From positions 2,358,001-2,422,000 of the forward strand of contig JAJEKV010000075.1 of NCBI GenBank assembly GCA_021234155.1: a DNA stretch of 64,000 bases, read 5' to 3'. This DNA is from Isoetes taiwanensis. Its lineage: Eukaryota; Streptophyta; Lycopodiopsida; Isoetales; Isoetaceae. The notes under the pieces were generated by a model. The model saw only the letters and a program-made list of their open reading frames with translations. It was not told the DNA's origin and ran no database searches. The position numbers and the translations under genes are program-made. Positions 1-11,118 of the stretch are shown here, piece by piece. Within the stretch, counting starts at the first letter, position 1; each line of letters opens with the position of its first letter.

Positions 1-224
1 AGGTGGATATGTGATTATGTTGTATATTGACATGTATGTTTACGCTTCCGCAGGTAGGTAGGCCCTGAGGGAGACAGGGTAAAATGACCCCTTCACTCTT
101 CCCACTGGGACTCATTACGGGTGCAGTGATTGTGGAGGGCCCTGTATTAGTATGGAGCTGGTATGGGGGATGAACTCCTGTTTGTATACGGTGAGTGCAC
201 CGTATACGAGTAGGGGACGTCACA
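1..224 (+). mobile_element. LTR 3' end (partial), plus orientation
   Basis: The sequence matches the last part of the complete LTR at 11119-12240 and ends in the same ACGTCACA. It contains the near-terminal hairpin at 184-207, with arms GTATACGGTG and CACCGTATAC and an AGTG loop. The start is outside the window. No primer binding site follows it on the plus strand, so it is not a normal 5' LTR of a plus-strand element. Confidence 0.75.
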
Positions 225-1363
225 GATGCAGCGGCCAGTCTTGCATGCATTCGAAGCTCTGAGAAGGTGACTAGCAGGTACACGGTCTCTTTTCCTCGTA
301 GACTAAGCGTGGATCTTGTTGCTTGGGCTTTCTTCGAGATACCTCCCATGTGTTTGGAAGTGTGGCCATCTCTATTGCACATATCATCGCTCAGCGGGTC
401 GCATTTGAATGATCTATCGCTACTGGGTGGGTCGTCCCCTCCATCCTTTGAGTCTGGTCCACTCGAACTACTTGATTGAAGCACTGAAGTCGTCCTTCCT
501 TTGATTTCCAGTCGAATCTAGAACTGAACTCTTGTTCGAACGAAATATTCTCCTTCTTGATCTTGCCCTAGCCTTCAAGTCAGAGATGTACCTCCCTTGA
601 TATGTGTCTCCTCTCCATCATGATCTCCTCTTTCTGGAACCGGTGAAGTCGTGAAAGTTTTCCTACTGGTACTAGGGAGTTGGAAGCTCATCCTGGTCGG
701 CCTTGGGTGCTTGCAGTTGTCTAGCTTGGTTGCTCCTTTTGTTGACGTTGCGTGACATCCCCTTGAGCTGCTAGGCTGCAAGATCGTGGTGGTCCTCCTC
801 CAGTTTCTATGCACCCCTGTGTCACTATGATTCTCCTTTCGACGGGAGATTGTGCTCTTTGACCTTAGCTCGCGATGCTAATGTAGGCATCGATGTCTAG
901 CATCCTCCTCTTTTTGTCTGTCTGTACGTCGGCTGGGTCTTCAATGTCTTCAAGATGTTGTGCCTCTTGCTCTTCTGTGACTTTAACCTCGTACTCCAAT
1001 GACACACGCTCATCTATCATAGAGTTTAGGGCTCAGGCCAAACGCCTGGTTGAAAGGCTCATCTACCACATTCTCGGCTCTAGGGTCCATATGACTGTAG
1101 AAAAAGGACTAAGGAAACAACTTGGAGCTAAAAAAAAGACTTATAAGGTCCTAATGGGGGTGTGCTTCTATAGACAAACTCTATTTTTCAGATTTCAGGG
1201 TTTGAGAAGTTTTGATCGTTTTGTGGAGGTATAACATTTTTAAGTAATTTGAGGCCAAAAGTATGTTCTAGACAGTCTAAGGGTTAAAACGCAACAAATT
1301 TCATGCGATTTGGACAAGTCTAGCAAAAGTTATGAAGTTCTAAAGGAGATAATGCCAAAAATG

Positions 1364-1426
1364 CTCACGGTGTGCGCCTGGGGCCTGACCTAAAATTTAG
1401 GTTGATGCTCTGCCGCATACCATGAG
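1364..1426 (-). other. Leader hairpin A-distal
   Basis: An inverted repeat with outer arms CTCACGGTGTGCGCC and GCCGCATACCATGAG and an inner near-palindrome around CCTAAAATTTAGG. It is a second copy of the hairpin 203 bp away at 1567-1629. This copy carries a C/T change in the right arm (accatgag) that weakens pairing. Confidence 0.7.
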
Positions 1427-1566
1427 TAATTTGGCCCTATTTGGTCAAAACTTACCTAAATTGGATGACCTAAGGGTCAAAACATGATGGTCTCATCGAG
1501 ATATGCAAGATTGACCCCTTACTTGCCCAGTTTGGAGATGGTTAGGACCCTTTTTGATGCGAAATA

Positions 1567-1629
1567 CTCACGGTGTGCGCCTGGGGCCTGACCTAAAATT
1601 TAGGTTGATGCTCTGGCGCATACCGTGAG
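1567..1629 (-). other. Leader hairpin A-proximal
   Basis: The arms CTCACGGTGTGCGCC and GGCGCATACCGTGAG pair almost perfectly around an inner palindrome. It lies between the primer binding site and the gag-like frames, where retroelements often carry packaging or dimerisation structures. A role of that kind is inference. Confidence 0.75.
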
Positions 1630-1851
1630 CAATTTCTTTCTTTTTCTTTTCTTTTTTTTTTTCACACTTGGTCGAAATTTAGTTCAACTTTTTAGTTTTT
1701 CTTGGTTTTCAATTCTTCTAACTGTTACTAGCTTAGCATATACTACAAAAAATGAGAAAATTTTTCCCACTTTTTTCGAGGTTTGGGAGTTCTACTAAGT
1801 TAGTACTACTGGGAGCATGGCCAGTGCTTTGCTCTTGGTCTCCAAGAACAT

Positions 1852-1864
1852 TGCTCTGATACCA
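1852..1864 (-). promoter_or_regulatory. Primer binding site, initiator tRNA-Met type
   Basis: On the minus strand TGGTATCAGAGCA begins one base after the LTR end ACGTCACA. TGGTATCAGAGC is the usual initiator-tRNA-Met primer site of plant LTR retrotransposons. It fixes the adjacent LTR (from 1866) as the 5' LTR of a minus-strand element. Confidence 0.9.
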
Positions 1865-1865
1865 C

Positions 1866-2868
1866 TGTGACGTCCCCTACTCATATACGGTGCACTCACC
1901 GTATACAAACAGGAGTTCATCCCCCATACCAGCTCCATGCTGATACAAGGTCCTCCACGTGTCACTGCAACCTTGATGAGTTCCAGTGGGAAGAATGAAG
2001 GGGTCATTTTACCCTGTCTTCCTCAGGGCCTACCTAGCTGCGGAAGCGTAACATACGTGTCAGTATACAACATCAATATCACATGACCATCACAAAGGAT
2101 GGCTCACCACATATCTGCATAAACAGAGAATCAGTACATCACATATGGAGATCCTACCCAAGGCTCAGACTCAAGAGGGATGACTGACGGCTTGGGCCTC
2201 CAGAAGTCATTGCAGACAGAATTCATGGCAAATGGATTTGGCTGGCATAAGAACATGGCTTAGGGTAGTCCACTCCATCCGCCCCTCCTGTGCACACTTT
2301 GCAGAGTAGGTTGAAAAGTCTTGGGACCTGACTGTAGCCCGCTGGATGCATAGCCAGAGGGGCTATTCCTGGGTTGCATCTCCCCAGTTCCGATGGGGCA
2401 GGTAGGGATTACTCCCACCAGAGGTTAGCATGCTGACTCAAGGTGACTAGAGGGCCACTGCCCGTACTCGACTGAACTCCATGGAAGGTGTACACCACCC
2501 CAAGAGTGTCGAACCCATGCAAAGCCCGCATGCAGTGGCAGAGCATTAGGCCTAGTGCACTGTAGTCCCCGATAGGCTTTACTACCAGAGGGACGTGATC
2601 ATGAGTCAGGACATGAACCTCCTTGTAAGCCAGTCTGGCCTCTCCACCCACAACCAGGTGTGGCTCTTGTACACAGGCCGAATTTAATAGTGCATTAAAG
2701 AGGGCTAGCTAGAAGCATCAAACTACTAGGCTTTTAAGGCCTCTACCCCCCTTTCCAATACAATGATTCCACAAAGATCATCGTCACATACATATCATAG
2801 AAGAACTAAAGAATAAGATTTAATCTAAATCACAAAGTTAGGTTCTTTAGTTATGGCTTGATATCTAG
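1866..2868 (-). mobile_element. Inverted LTR, R-U5-like part (copy A)
   Basis: From 1866 to about 2690 this is the reverse complement of the R/U5 half of the LTR at 11119-12240, starting TGTGACGTCCCC on the plus strand. Beyond about 2690 the U3-like part differs from the other LTR, and no terminal CA/TG boundary is clear. It is probably a diverged or recombinant LTR of the same family. Confidence 0.7.
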
Positions 2869-3014
2869 AGGTTCTTTAGTTATGGCTTTATATCTAGACG
2901 TGTGAGACATTGATCCCAAATGACTTTAAAAAGTTATGAATTTTGAAAAAGTAACTTGGTAATTCGAATCCCAAGCTAAGAATTAGCTAGATTAGTCTAG
3001 CTTTTCAATTTATT

Positions 3015-3108
3015 TGAACCTCATCTTAAAAGCATTCCCACAGTAGCGGGAATCGAACCTCCTACCCACAGGGTTGAACCCCTCCAAACCACTGAGGGCG
3101 GGCATCAT
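3015..3108 (-). mobile_element. tRNA-derived SINE relic
   Basis: On the minus strand a tRNA-like stretch has an A-box-like CTCAGTGGTTTGG followed about 30 bp later by a B box GGTTCGATTCC (3049-3059), which fits the polymerase III consensus. It does not fold into a full tRNA cloverleaf, so it reads as a tRNA-derived SINE head and not as a tRNA gene. No tail or target duplication is clear. Confidence 0.5.
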
Positions 3109-3249
3109 TTATGTTTAAGACATGATTCTTAATTAGATTTAAGCTTTAATAATGTTAGATAATATTAATGGCCAAGCCTTAGACTTAGAACCAAGACCCT
3201 TAAGCTAGATAGAGACAGCATCTTGATAGACACCTAGACTCCAATCGAC

Positions 3250-3716
3250 ATGGCGCGCACCAAACAGACCGCTCGACTTCCTCGACAAGGCGAAACAGCC
3301 AGAGGCCAAGGAGGCCGAAGAAAACAAGAAGCGGAAGGGCAAAGGCGTGGAGGAGCCCAAGCGAGAGACGAAGAAGACCCCGAACGTCAAGGTAGTCATC
3401 AAGGAACGGCCAGTCGACCAAGCCAGCCCAGGAGTAGGGATCCCAGGGATCAACGAAAGCACTAGAGGAAGAGGACATTGAATCTCCGGATTCAATGGAT
3501 GAAGAGACCCAAGAAGCGTACGAGCAGATAGAGCGGGAGATACAAGAAGAGGAGAGGGCAGAACGAGACCAGGAGACCAAGGTTTAAGAAGCAACAGAGC
3601 AAAAACTAGTGCAGCATCCTGAAGATTCGACAGCCTGCACAGTTCAAGTGAAGAGGGTGACACTAAGGAAGAAGGACATGCAGCTTGCCAGCTACATCAA
3701 GGGAGATCCACAGTAA
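3250..3716 (+). pseudogene. Histone H3-like pseudogene
   Basis: The sequence starts with ATG and encodes MARTKQTAR, the first eight residues of mature histone H3 plus Met. In a later frame the end reads EATEQKLV...CTVQVKRVT...KKDMQLA, which aligns without gaps to the last 42 residues of H3 with 19 identities and stops at the same place (3714-3716). A middle stretch around REI (about 3530) also fits the first fold helix. The frame changes at least once between tail and fold, and a TAA at 3585-3587 sits where H3 has Gln93 (a CAA to TAA change). The tail is about 65 nt longer than in H3 and rich in Lys/Glu. It lies just before the leader of the plus-strand element; whether it belongs to that element is inference. 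Confidence 0.6.
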
Positions 3717-3860
3717 AATTTTGTAAGTGATGGAAAATTTTTGTTAGTATAAAGAGTTTTGGGCTAAGTAACATGTCTAATCTTGTTTAATTGAGTTGAG
3801 TTAATCAGTTCTGGCTTTTGTTTTAATTAAAACAGACATCCTAGGCCAATTCGAGAGAAT

Positions 3861-3927
3861 GTCTCACACGTCGCGCCAGGACAAAAAATGAAAAGTTCAT
3901 TATTGGTCTGGGCGCAACGTGTGAGAC
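3861..3927 (+). other. Leader hairpin, plus-strand element, first
   Basis: Arms GTCTCACACGTCGCGCC and GGGCGCAACGTGTGAGAC enclose an inner stem AATGAA/TTCATT. The position and layout match the hairpins of copies A and B, but the arm sequences differ. It begins about 145 bp after the H3-like stop codon. Confidence 0.75.
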
Positions 3928-4073
3928 CATGCTGTGAGACCATGCCCCAAAAGTGCCCAAAACTGCTCCAAATCGACCAAATAAGGGATCAATTCTGCCT
4001 AACTCGACGAATCTAGCAGAATTAGACCCTTATATCACCCAAATTGGACAAGTTTAACCCATTTAGAGCCAAT

Positions 4074-4140
4074 GTCTCACACGTTGCTCCAGGACCGAAA
4101 ATGAAAAGTTCATTATTGGTCTGGGCGCAATGTGTGAGAC
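4074..4140 (+). other. Leader hairpin, plus-strand element, second
   Basis: Second copy, 213 bp after the first, with arms GTCTCACACGTTGC and GCGCAATGTGTGAGAC and the same inner stem. The flanking sequence (4140-4440) is homologous to 1140-1360 read on the minus strand, showing that the two leaders are related. Confidence 0.75.
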
Positions 4141-5860
4141 CTCCAAACTTTGAACCTCCATAACTTGAGCTACAGAGCTCCAAATTGCCTGAAATTTGTT
4201 GCAATAGACTGTTAGACAGCCTAGAATCCATTTATGACCTCAAATTAGGCTAGAAATGTCAAACCCCAGCTCAAAATGACCAAAATTGCTCAAACCCTTG
4301 AATTGTTTTTCCAAACTGTGGTTTGTTTGTAAATAGAAGCATACCCCATTAGTACCTCGCAAGTATTGCTCTCGGCTTGAAGCTGATGCTTTACTCCTAG
4401 ATAGAAGTGCCCAAGAACACCCCTTTGTTATAGTCATCTAGACCTCAGCATAGCAACCCAAGTCCAACTGTTGGTACATCACCTCTGCTCATGCCAAAGG
4501 CATAAACCTTGATCTAATTCTGTGTCCTTCTAATAGAATTTGACTTATATAGCCGCCACATTGACACTCCCTATTGCCAGGATACCTAGAAAGGAGCTAG
4601 AGTCTAGAGCTGCCCAAGTCACTCCATTTGTAGAGATTGGACTTCCCCAAACCAACTTTGCTAGGACCTTAGAGTATGCCTCAAACATCATGGAGGTTTT
4701 GCAAAACAAACCTCATTTCACGCCATACCACACGTCCTAATGTCCATAGACTTGTAGATTATAAATATGTCTCTAGTAATGCTGCTCGAGCCATCTTGCT
4801 TGCTTATAGAGCCCAGAATGTTGTAGGAGAGCCCTTCAAGTAGACCCTTAGACTCTAGAATATACGAGCGTTGCTTCGAAGTACAGGGCCAGAGCCACAG
4901 AAGAGCTAGAAGCGTAGGTTCTTGAAGACATCGAGGTCCCAGCAGACGTACAGACAGATAAGGAGAGGAGACCAAAAAGGCAGACCCAAGAGAGGGAAGC
5001 ACAACGACAAACACCTCAACCGACAAACGAGTAGAACGGAACACCACCGGCCTATCATCAATCTTCATCAAATGGGAAGACTATTTGGTAACCAACGGCA
5101 TCAAGAATCTTCTAGATGTCAACCTCCCGGCTACCACGTCCACGAGCTCACATCAGAAAGAGGTTCTCGACGCCCACGAGTTTCAAATGGAAGAATGCAA
5201 GGCAGCAAATTACAGGTGCAGGAAGACGTTAGACATCGACGCCGCGTTAGCATCACGAGCTAGGGCCAGAGGGCATAATCTTCCGTCGAGGAGAGAACTC
5301 ATGGCGACACAGGAGCGTATAGAAACCGCAGGGTAGAGCACCCCGACCTTGCAGCTCAGCAACTCAAGCGAATATCATGCAACGTCAACAAAAGGAGCAA
5401 CCAAGCTAGGCAACCACAAAGCACCTAAGGATGACCAGGACGAGCTTCCAGCTCCCTTGCACCAGCAGGAGAACTTTCATCGGTTCCAAAAAGTAGGAGA
5501 CCATGAGGGGGAGGAGACGCATATCAGGGAAGGAACATCTCCGACTTGAAAGGCCTATATCAGCATTAAGGGCAAGATCAAGGAGGAGAATATTCCGCTC
5601 GAACAAGAATTCCGGACCCAGAAACACCTAGAAACCAAAGGAAGGACGACCTTACTACGTCAGAAGGAGGGCGAAGACGCGAATGGATAGGACCCAAGGG
5701 ACGGAGGAGACGACTTAGCCAACAGGTACAAATCACGCAAAGGTGACTAGAAGGAGTCATGGTAGGGGCAATGGAGATGACCACACTTCCAGGCACAGGG
5801 GAGGCACCTCGGAATGAAGCAAAGCCCAAGCAACAGGAGTCGCACTCAGAAATTCAACCT
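4141..5860 (+). pseudogene. Gag-like region of plus-strand LTR element, decayed
   Basis: Short frames in several registers (4540-4740, 5085-5336, 5349-5549, 5560-5690) match the minus-strand frames of blocks A and B: ATSTKGATKL, GEETHI.EGTSPT and KGRTT recur in the same order. The coding signal is broken by many frame changes. The 4140-4440 part is non-coding leader. No zinc knuckle, protease or RT motif is seen. It is the counterpart, in direct orientation with the LTR at 11119, of the truncated frames in A and B. Confidence 0.5.
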
Positions 5861-8800
5861 GCGGAGGAATGACAATGCCTGCCTACCGGCCACGATCTCA
5901 GAGCTTCGAAGATATTCAAGAACGCCCAACTGCAACAGCTAGGTGATCCTACTCAAGCGATCAACGGCACCGCACATCGGCAACCCTGCAACGACACACC
6001 GCATGTAGCGACGTTGAGCGGTCACCGCATTCCTTACGACGGACATACACATTAAGGAGGAGCATCTTTTTCAAGGGATCAGATCGATGAACACTCTTCG
6101 CAACTTGGCGTGACGAGCTCGGATCAGACATAAAGCTCAACAACAGTAACAGCATCTCAAGGAATCCCGAAGTCAACCAGAACGAAGAAGATGCAACAAA
6201 AACGAAGGATCAAACGCGATAGGAGGAGGGGAAACCCTAAAGGAGTATAAACATTTAAGTAGATCTTCGTAATTGTTTTGGAAAAGTGGATGAATTAAAA
6301 TCCCAATGTAAATGCATATATGTCTATTGTATATCTCGGGTATTCACATATATAGTGGAGAAACATGAGTTTAGAGTCATGTTTTACGGATTTAACGCTT
6401 AGATCCGGAAGCTCCTTCACTTCGACTACCAATTGAGGAAGCAAGGAAGCACAACTATAGCCCAAGATCAAAATGGAAGAGCAAGTACGAGGGAGAAACG
6501 ACCAGAGCCCAAGCAAACCTTCGACTCCAAACGCTTCGGGAAGTGCCCTCAAGTAGAAGACCGCTCGTCCAGCACAATGTCAGGATAAGACACAACGCCG
6601 GTCATGTCAAGATCATCAACGCGGCACCAGGACATCGTCAGGGCGCAACACTACCTCTTGTAGCAGTGGCAGCACTTGACGACATCATGATACGAGTGTC
6701 CTCAACAATAGGAGGAACGCGCAAACATCTTCAGAAGCCGCGGCCACGACCCAAGCCGGTAGACGTCGAGAAAATTCTTCGGGACGACCCGACATCAACA
6801 AGCCAACTAAGAAGGCAACATCTCGACGACCATAATTCCACCTTGTGGTGATATAGGGTGATACGCTATGACACGCGTATTAGATGGGGATGCACTTACG
6901 AAAGGCAACGCGACAAGGAGATATGCCTCCAACAACTAGGTGATGGCTCGTCAGGTACTCCTACCAGTAATTAGAAGAGAAGAAGCCGATCATATCTCTG
7001 ACATGGGCACATCAAATGCCCAAGGTAGAAGCATTCGACACCTTAACGACAAGGATAGCAACTGAAGCACCTTCGGCAAAAAGAGAGTTCAAGATAATGG
7101 CCAGGCTATTCAACGACAAGAGTATATCTAAGGCAAGTACTTCTTCAACTCAAGGGTCAAGCTGCGCAGATATAAGGATGCATCACCCCGACAACATAGC
7201 CAGCAGGGAGGAGAGCCGTGATGCTTTACTTGCCAGAGAGACCGACATGCATAGAGGGACAAAGGTCAGGAACTGAAAGCTGGAGAAGTGCTAGCAACCG
7301 ACTTCTTCCACGAGCTCCCTAGAGGCAACAGGAGGATCAAAACTGACGAGCACAATCAAAGCCACCGGAGGGTACCTCAAAACAAGAAGACGGCATAGCA
7401 CTGAGGAACGTGACAATGTCCAAGCCATGTGACCGAGGGGATCAAACAAGGAAGATTGGAAGCTCGATGGAGAAACAACTAGGTGAGGCGAGGCGAGCCG
7501 ATGACTTGCACGGGGACTTGCATGCAACTTGGTGAACCCAAGGATGGACAATTCAAAGAACAACTCCAGAGGAGTATAGCCAAAGGAATCGCGCACAGCC
7601 TCAAGAGACGCCTCCAAATAGCTTCAAGTATCATGAAGGGGGGAACAATTACTGCCCGAGAACAGGATCAGGAAGCAGACTGAAATGTCGAAGCATCAAC
7701 GACCAGCACACCTTTAGTTAGAATGTGATGCAAAGCGTGTTGTGCCATAGCTGACAAACATCGGAGGGCCCAAGTATATCAACAAGTTACCCCGGAGTAC
7801 GAGCTGACGTACAAATAGGAGGATATAGATCGTCAACACCATTGCACCGGGAGGAACACCGATGACATTACCAAGGAGTAGGTGTGCAACTCGAAGGGAG
7901 GCACAAGGGGGACCTAATAGCTCTAGTAGTAATTGTAATTATGTAAGCTATATGCTTTGCATATATAGTTCCCCTGTTATTCCTTCCCTCCCATAGCGTA
8001 ACAGATCAAAGGAAGAGATGTCAGGCAATTTGCAGGGGTGAAGCAATCAACATCCTCAACACTCTTCGGGCAACACGATAACGACAAGAGAACTCGACGT
8101 ATGAGACGTCGATGGAGTCGAAGAAACAATATCGGATACATAGTCGTCCTTTAGCTGCCAAGATAAAGAGTTCAAGATGAAATATCTTTTTCAACGGTGC
8201 CACCTTCAGGCTTTTGAAAAGCGGCATGGAAGATTTTAAGTGATCAATTACACCATCAAGCCACCAGCAATGAGAGGCTTCTAACGAACAAAGTCAACCT
8301 CTACATCAAGAGGATCCACCGTCAAGGAGATTGAAGTATCGAGCGACTCGGAAGAACGTTACCTTGCTACTTCAAGCAGGCAACGAGTGGATGAGCTTCT
8401 AGCAAGCTCAAGCATCTAAGGCCATGGGGCCTAGTAGGTTAAATGTATGGACGGTAACATCCATATTGGGATTAGAAGGCATTTCCAAATATTCTCGTTG
8501 AAAGGATTGCCCCAATATTGAGCTAAGCGTCAAGGATTGGGAAGGAAACGCATAGGAGTGACTAAAATTATACACGATTGTTAACAGTCATCCAACGTAT
8601 TGAAACCATTTGGTGAGATTGATCTCCTCGCTAAGAAGGAATCATTACTAGGATAATTGTTGACCATGTATAAATCTAGCACCTCCAAAAGAATAATCTA
8701 ACCGAAAGAAAAGAAGTAATCTAACAAGTCCGGCCAACTTGTTACGATGGCATCAATTCGATTGGTAGGAATATTCCAAGAGTTTAAATAACTGAGAAAG

Positions 8801-10499
8801 GGGGAATCTCTAGAATATAAAAGAATAGTACATGTAAGGTACATCTAAAATAAGAATTATAGTAATCAAATAGTCTTTTGAGACAAAAGGAATTGTCATG
8901 ATGACAAAACCTTGTGGTTTAGAATCGTTCTAACTAAGTAGGTAACCCGTAACTATATTGAAATAAATGATAACATAATAGGTGCATCCATCTTAGATGG
9001 TTATATATATTAGCTAAGGCTAGTAAATTAATGCGCTAAGTAAGAAGCGTATAACCTCTTAAGGGGAGAGAATAGATATGACGTTGTGTACAACGTCATT
9101 GAAGGGGTGCAGGACCATTTTCTTTTCAAAGAAAGTGGGAGGGCTCAATCTTACGATTGAACGTACTTGCATCGAATTGACCGACCCGTAGAATAGAGTT
9201 CACTCCGGCAATGGCCGAAGCGAATGAACAGGAGGCCTTTAACGTGCGAGACTGACGTGATAGCTAACTACACCAATGAAGTGGAGCAAAACTATGGGAG
9301 CAATGCAACGACCAAGTCATCTCCAAAATTACTCAACGCCGGCTCAATGGGTGGATGCGTTCTAGCCTTAGGTAAGGTGTGCGCATGCATTATAAGCTTT
9401 AATGTGTCTTATAGATAAGTTAAATATAGATCCTAATAACTGGATAGAAATTGTTGTACGTATATGTATCATAGGGAAATAAGTTAAATAACGACGATAA
9501 TGTGAGGTAGCATGTTAATTAATCATTCGCAAGGATGCAATTCCTTCCAAGGATAGCTATATGACCTCGGGTCCTTATAAATATAAATAGAAAATAGAAT
9601 TCGGATATACTTAAGTGCATCTTAGGGATATACTTCCAAGGGTAATGCAGGACCCAAGGAAGAGAATAAGAAGCACATCTAATTCTTGTGTATGATAATT
9701 AAAACCTTGTCTATGATACAATAGGTCTAAATCAGGGTTATTGTTTAAATAATCGCGATCTAAAAGTCGTTAAATATTGCAAAGCTTAGAGTAAATATAA
9801 TTGTACTATCGGAAGTAATGTATCCGATACTATGATAATGTTAATTCATAAATATTACCTTAGGGTAATTATGCTAATCACGTGCATTAAAGGAGCCAGC
9901 AAAAAATGGCTCAGGCATGTCGATTTATGTTTAGATTAGTTTCATGTGTAGTTAAGATTAATCTACGCATGCAACCTATGCCAGGTATGGGTTGCATGCG
10001 TATTTACTGATGATGGGACCACTACGGTGATCTCTAGGGCGTGGTGTAATGTCAATGTAGGCATGACCGCGTTTCCGCTTGGACGAGTGGAAGGTAGATT
10101 AGAAAGTCTACTTCTGTCCCACGGAAGTAGACGACCTCGAGAGAAAGGAGGTCGGGAGGAGGTCATTAAGGAATGCATTGATAGGAAAGGCACCTTTAGC
10201 CCCATATATGCTTTGATAGGAGGAATCTATCCTTCACGCCCCATATACGGAAAGGATATCCTCCACGTTGGGCAACTAGAGGTGTAGGCATGAGCGGCAT
10301 ATAGGCATATAGGTGCTGTCTCCACGGCCACGATGGAAGATTCACCCTCTTCCTACGCCGGGAGATTAGCCATGCATTCATGTAGATAGGTGGGGTGGTC
10401 ACCATATAACCAAAATTTTATTAATAATTAAAATGGTAATAACGTAGTGTCGACCTGCAGGCCAATAGAGCGCTCCGGAGGGCAAGGAGGTCGAGCTAC
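5861..10499 (+). mobile_element. Internal region of a probable non-autonomous LTR element
   Basis: No protein family is recognised over 4.6 kb in any frame; the frames are short and disrupted. The part after about 8400 is AT-rich and holds many short perfect inverted repeats, for example ATGACGTTG TGTA CAACGTCAT (9076-9097) and ACGCATGCAACC/GGTTGCATGCGT (9964-10000). Lying between a gag-like zone and a polypurine tract plus 3' LTR, without RT or integrase, fits a large retrotransposon derivative. A fully decayed autonomous element cannot be excluded. Confidence 0.45.
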
Positions 10500-11035
10500 G
10501 AAGACTTGCAACACAAATTTTGTTATAATGTGTTGCAAGGGATGAAGAGTACCTTAGAAGTGTAAATTTTGTATGAAATTGATAAACTTTGATAAACTTA
10601 AATGTTGTATTAAGTAAGGTTAATAATTACCTTGCGTGGATTAAGTTATGAAGTGATAAGTTAATTGGATAATGAAATAGTACAGTAATGTCTTAAACAT
10701 TACCTTAGAGTAATTCTAATAATTAAGATAGTAAGTATGTAATTATAGATATTGTAAAATTAATGTAGGGTTTTAAGGTGCGAAGACTTGCAACACAAAT
10801 TTTGTTGGAATGTGTTGCAAGGAATGAAGAGTACCTTAAATAATAATTGTATATGAAAGTGTTAAATTGTGATAAACTAAATGTTGTGATAACGGAGACT
10901 AATAAGTACCTTGTTTTAATAGAAGTTACGAATTGACAAGTTATTTGATAATGTAATGGCGTAATAATGATTTAAAAATATTACCTTAAGGTAATCTTAA
11001 TAAATGTGTAAGTATTATAGTAGTATATCTTATGC
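10500..11035 (+). repeat. 282-bp tandem repeat with hairpin
   Basis: Two diverged units start at 10500 and 10782 with the same GAAGACTTGCAACACAAATT. Each opens with a hairpin (CTTGCAACACA and TGTGTTGCAAG) and carries a later ATTACC...GGTAAT palindrome. A third weak match to the palindrome part lies near 9855. The array ends about 70 bp before the polypurine tract. Confidence 0.7.
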
Positions 11036-11104
11036 ATCAGGTTGATTGCAGGTTAGGAAGATTCCAAGGTGGGGAGACCCACGATGCTGCGGACAGCATC
11101 ATTT

Positions 11105-11118
11105 CAAGGTGGGGAGAA
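11105..11118 (+). promoter_or_regulatory. Polypurine tract
   Basis: CAAGGTGGGGAGAA lies directly before TGTGACGT, the first bases of the LTR. This is the standard plus-strand primer position of a Ty3-type element and shows that the LTR is a 3' LTR of a plus-strand element. Confidence 0.8.

Larger units (their letters stand above)
225..1865 (-). pseudogene. Leader and gag-like region of an LTR element (copy A)
   Basis: Read on the minus strand, a primer binding site (1852-1864) is followed by an AT-rich leader, two hairpins (1567-1629 and 1364-1426) and then short gag-like reading frames down to about 225. One frame (814-575) contains ATSTKGATKL, which recurs in the plus-strand element at 5349-5549. 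The frame runs into an inverted LTR at 224, so the 3' part of gag and all of pol are missing. No protease, RT, RNase H or integrase motif is visible. The gag assignment rests on position and on resemblance between copies, not on a recognised gag domain. Confidence 0.6.
1..2868. repeat. Direct repeat block, copy A (left-truncated)
   Basis: This block is nearly identical to 12018-14901, with position 1 matching 12018. It holds LTR sequence to 224, a minus-strand leader and gag-like stretch, a primer binding site at 1852-1864 and inverted LTR sequence from 1866. The match ends near 2868. Copy A then has an extra tandem copy of about 29 bp (ttctttagttatggct...) that copy B lacks. The left end lies outside the window. 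Either a segmental duplication of at least 12 kb or two related composite insertions would explain the pair. Confidence 0.9.

Noticed and set aside
3015-3108. tRNA gene
   Set aside because: A and B boxes are present but no acceptor stem or anticodon arm can be formed; a SINE relic is more likely.
3205-3663. Minus-strand frames of 126-152 codons over the H3-like region
   Set aside because: Leucine- and serine-rich mirror of the Glu/Lys-rich plus strand; no domain and no homology to neighbours.
5861-8400. Hidden RT or integrase in the LTR element interior
   Set aside because: I looked for the catalytic DD box, RNase H and integrase zinc motifs in all frames and found none that hold up.
10500-11035. 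Possible CRISPR-like or regular array
   Set aside because: Only two long diverged units in a plant retroelement; no short repeats with unique spacers anywhere in the window.
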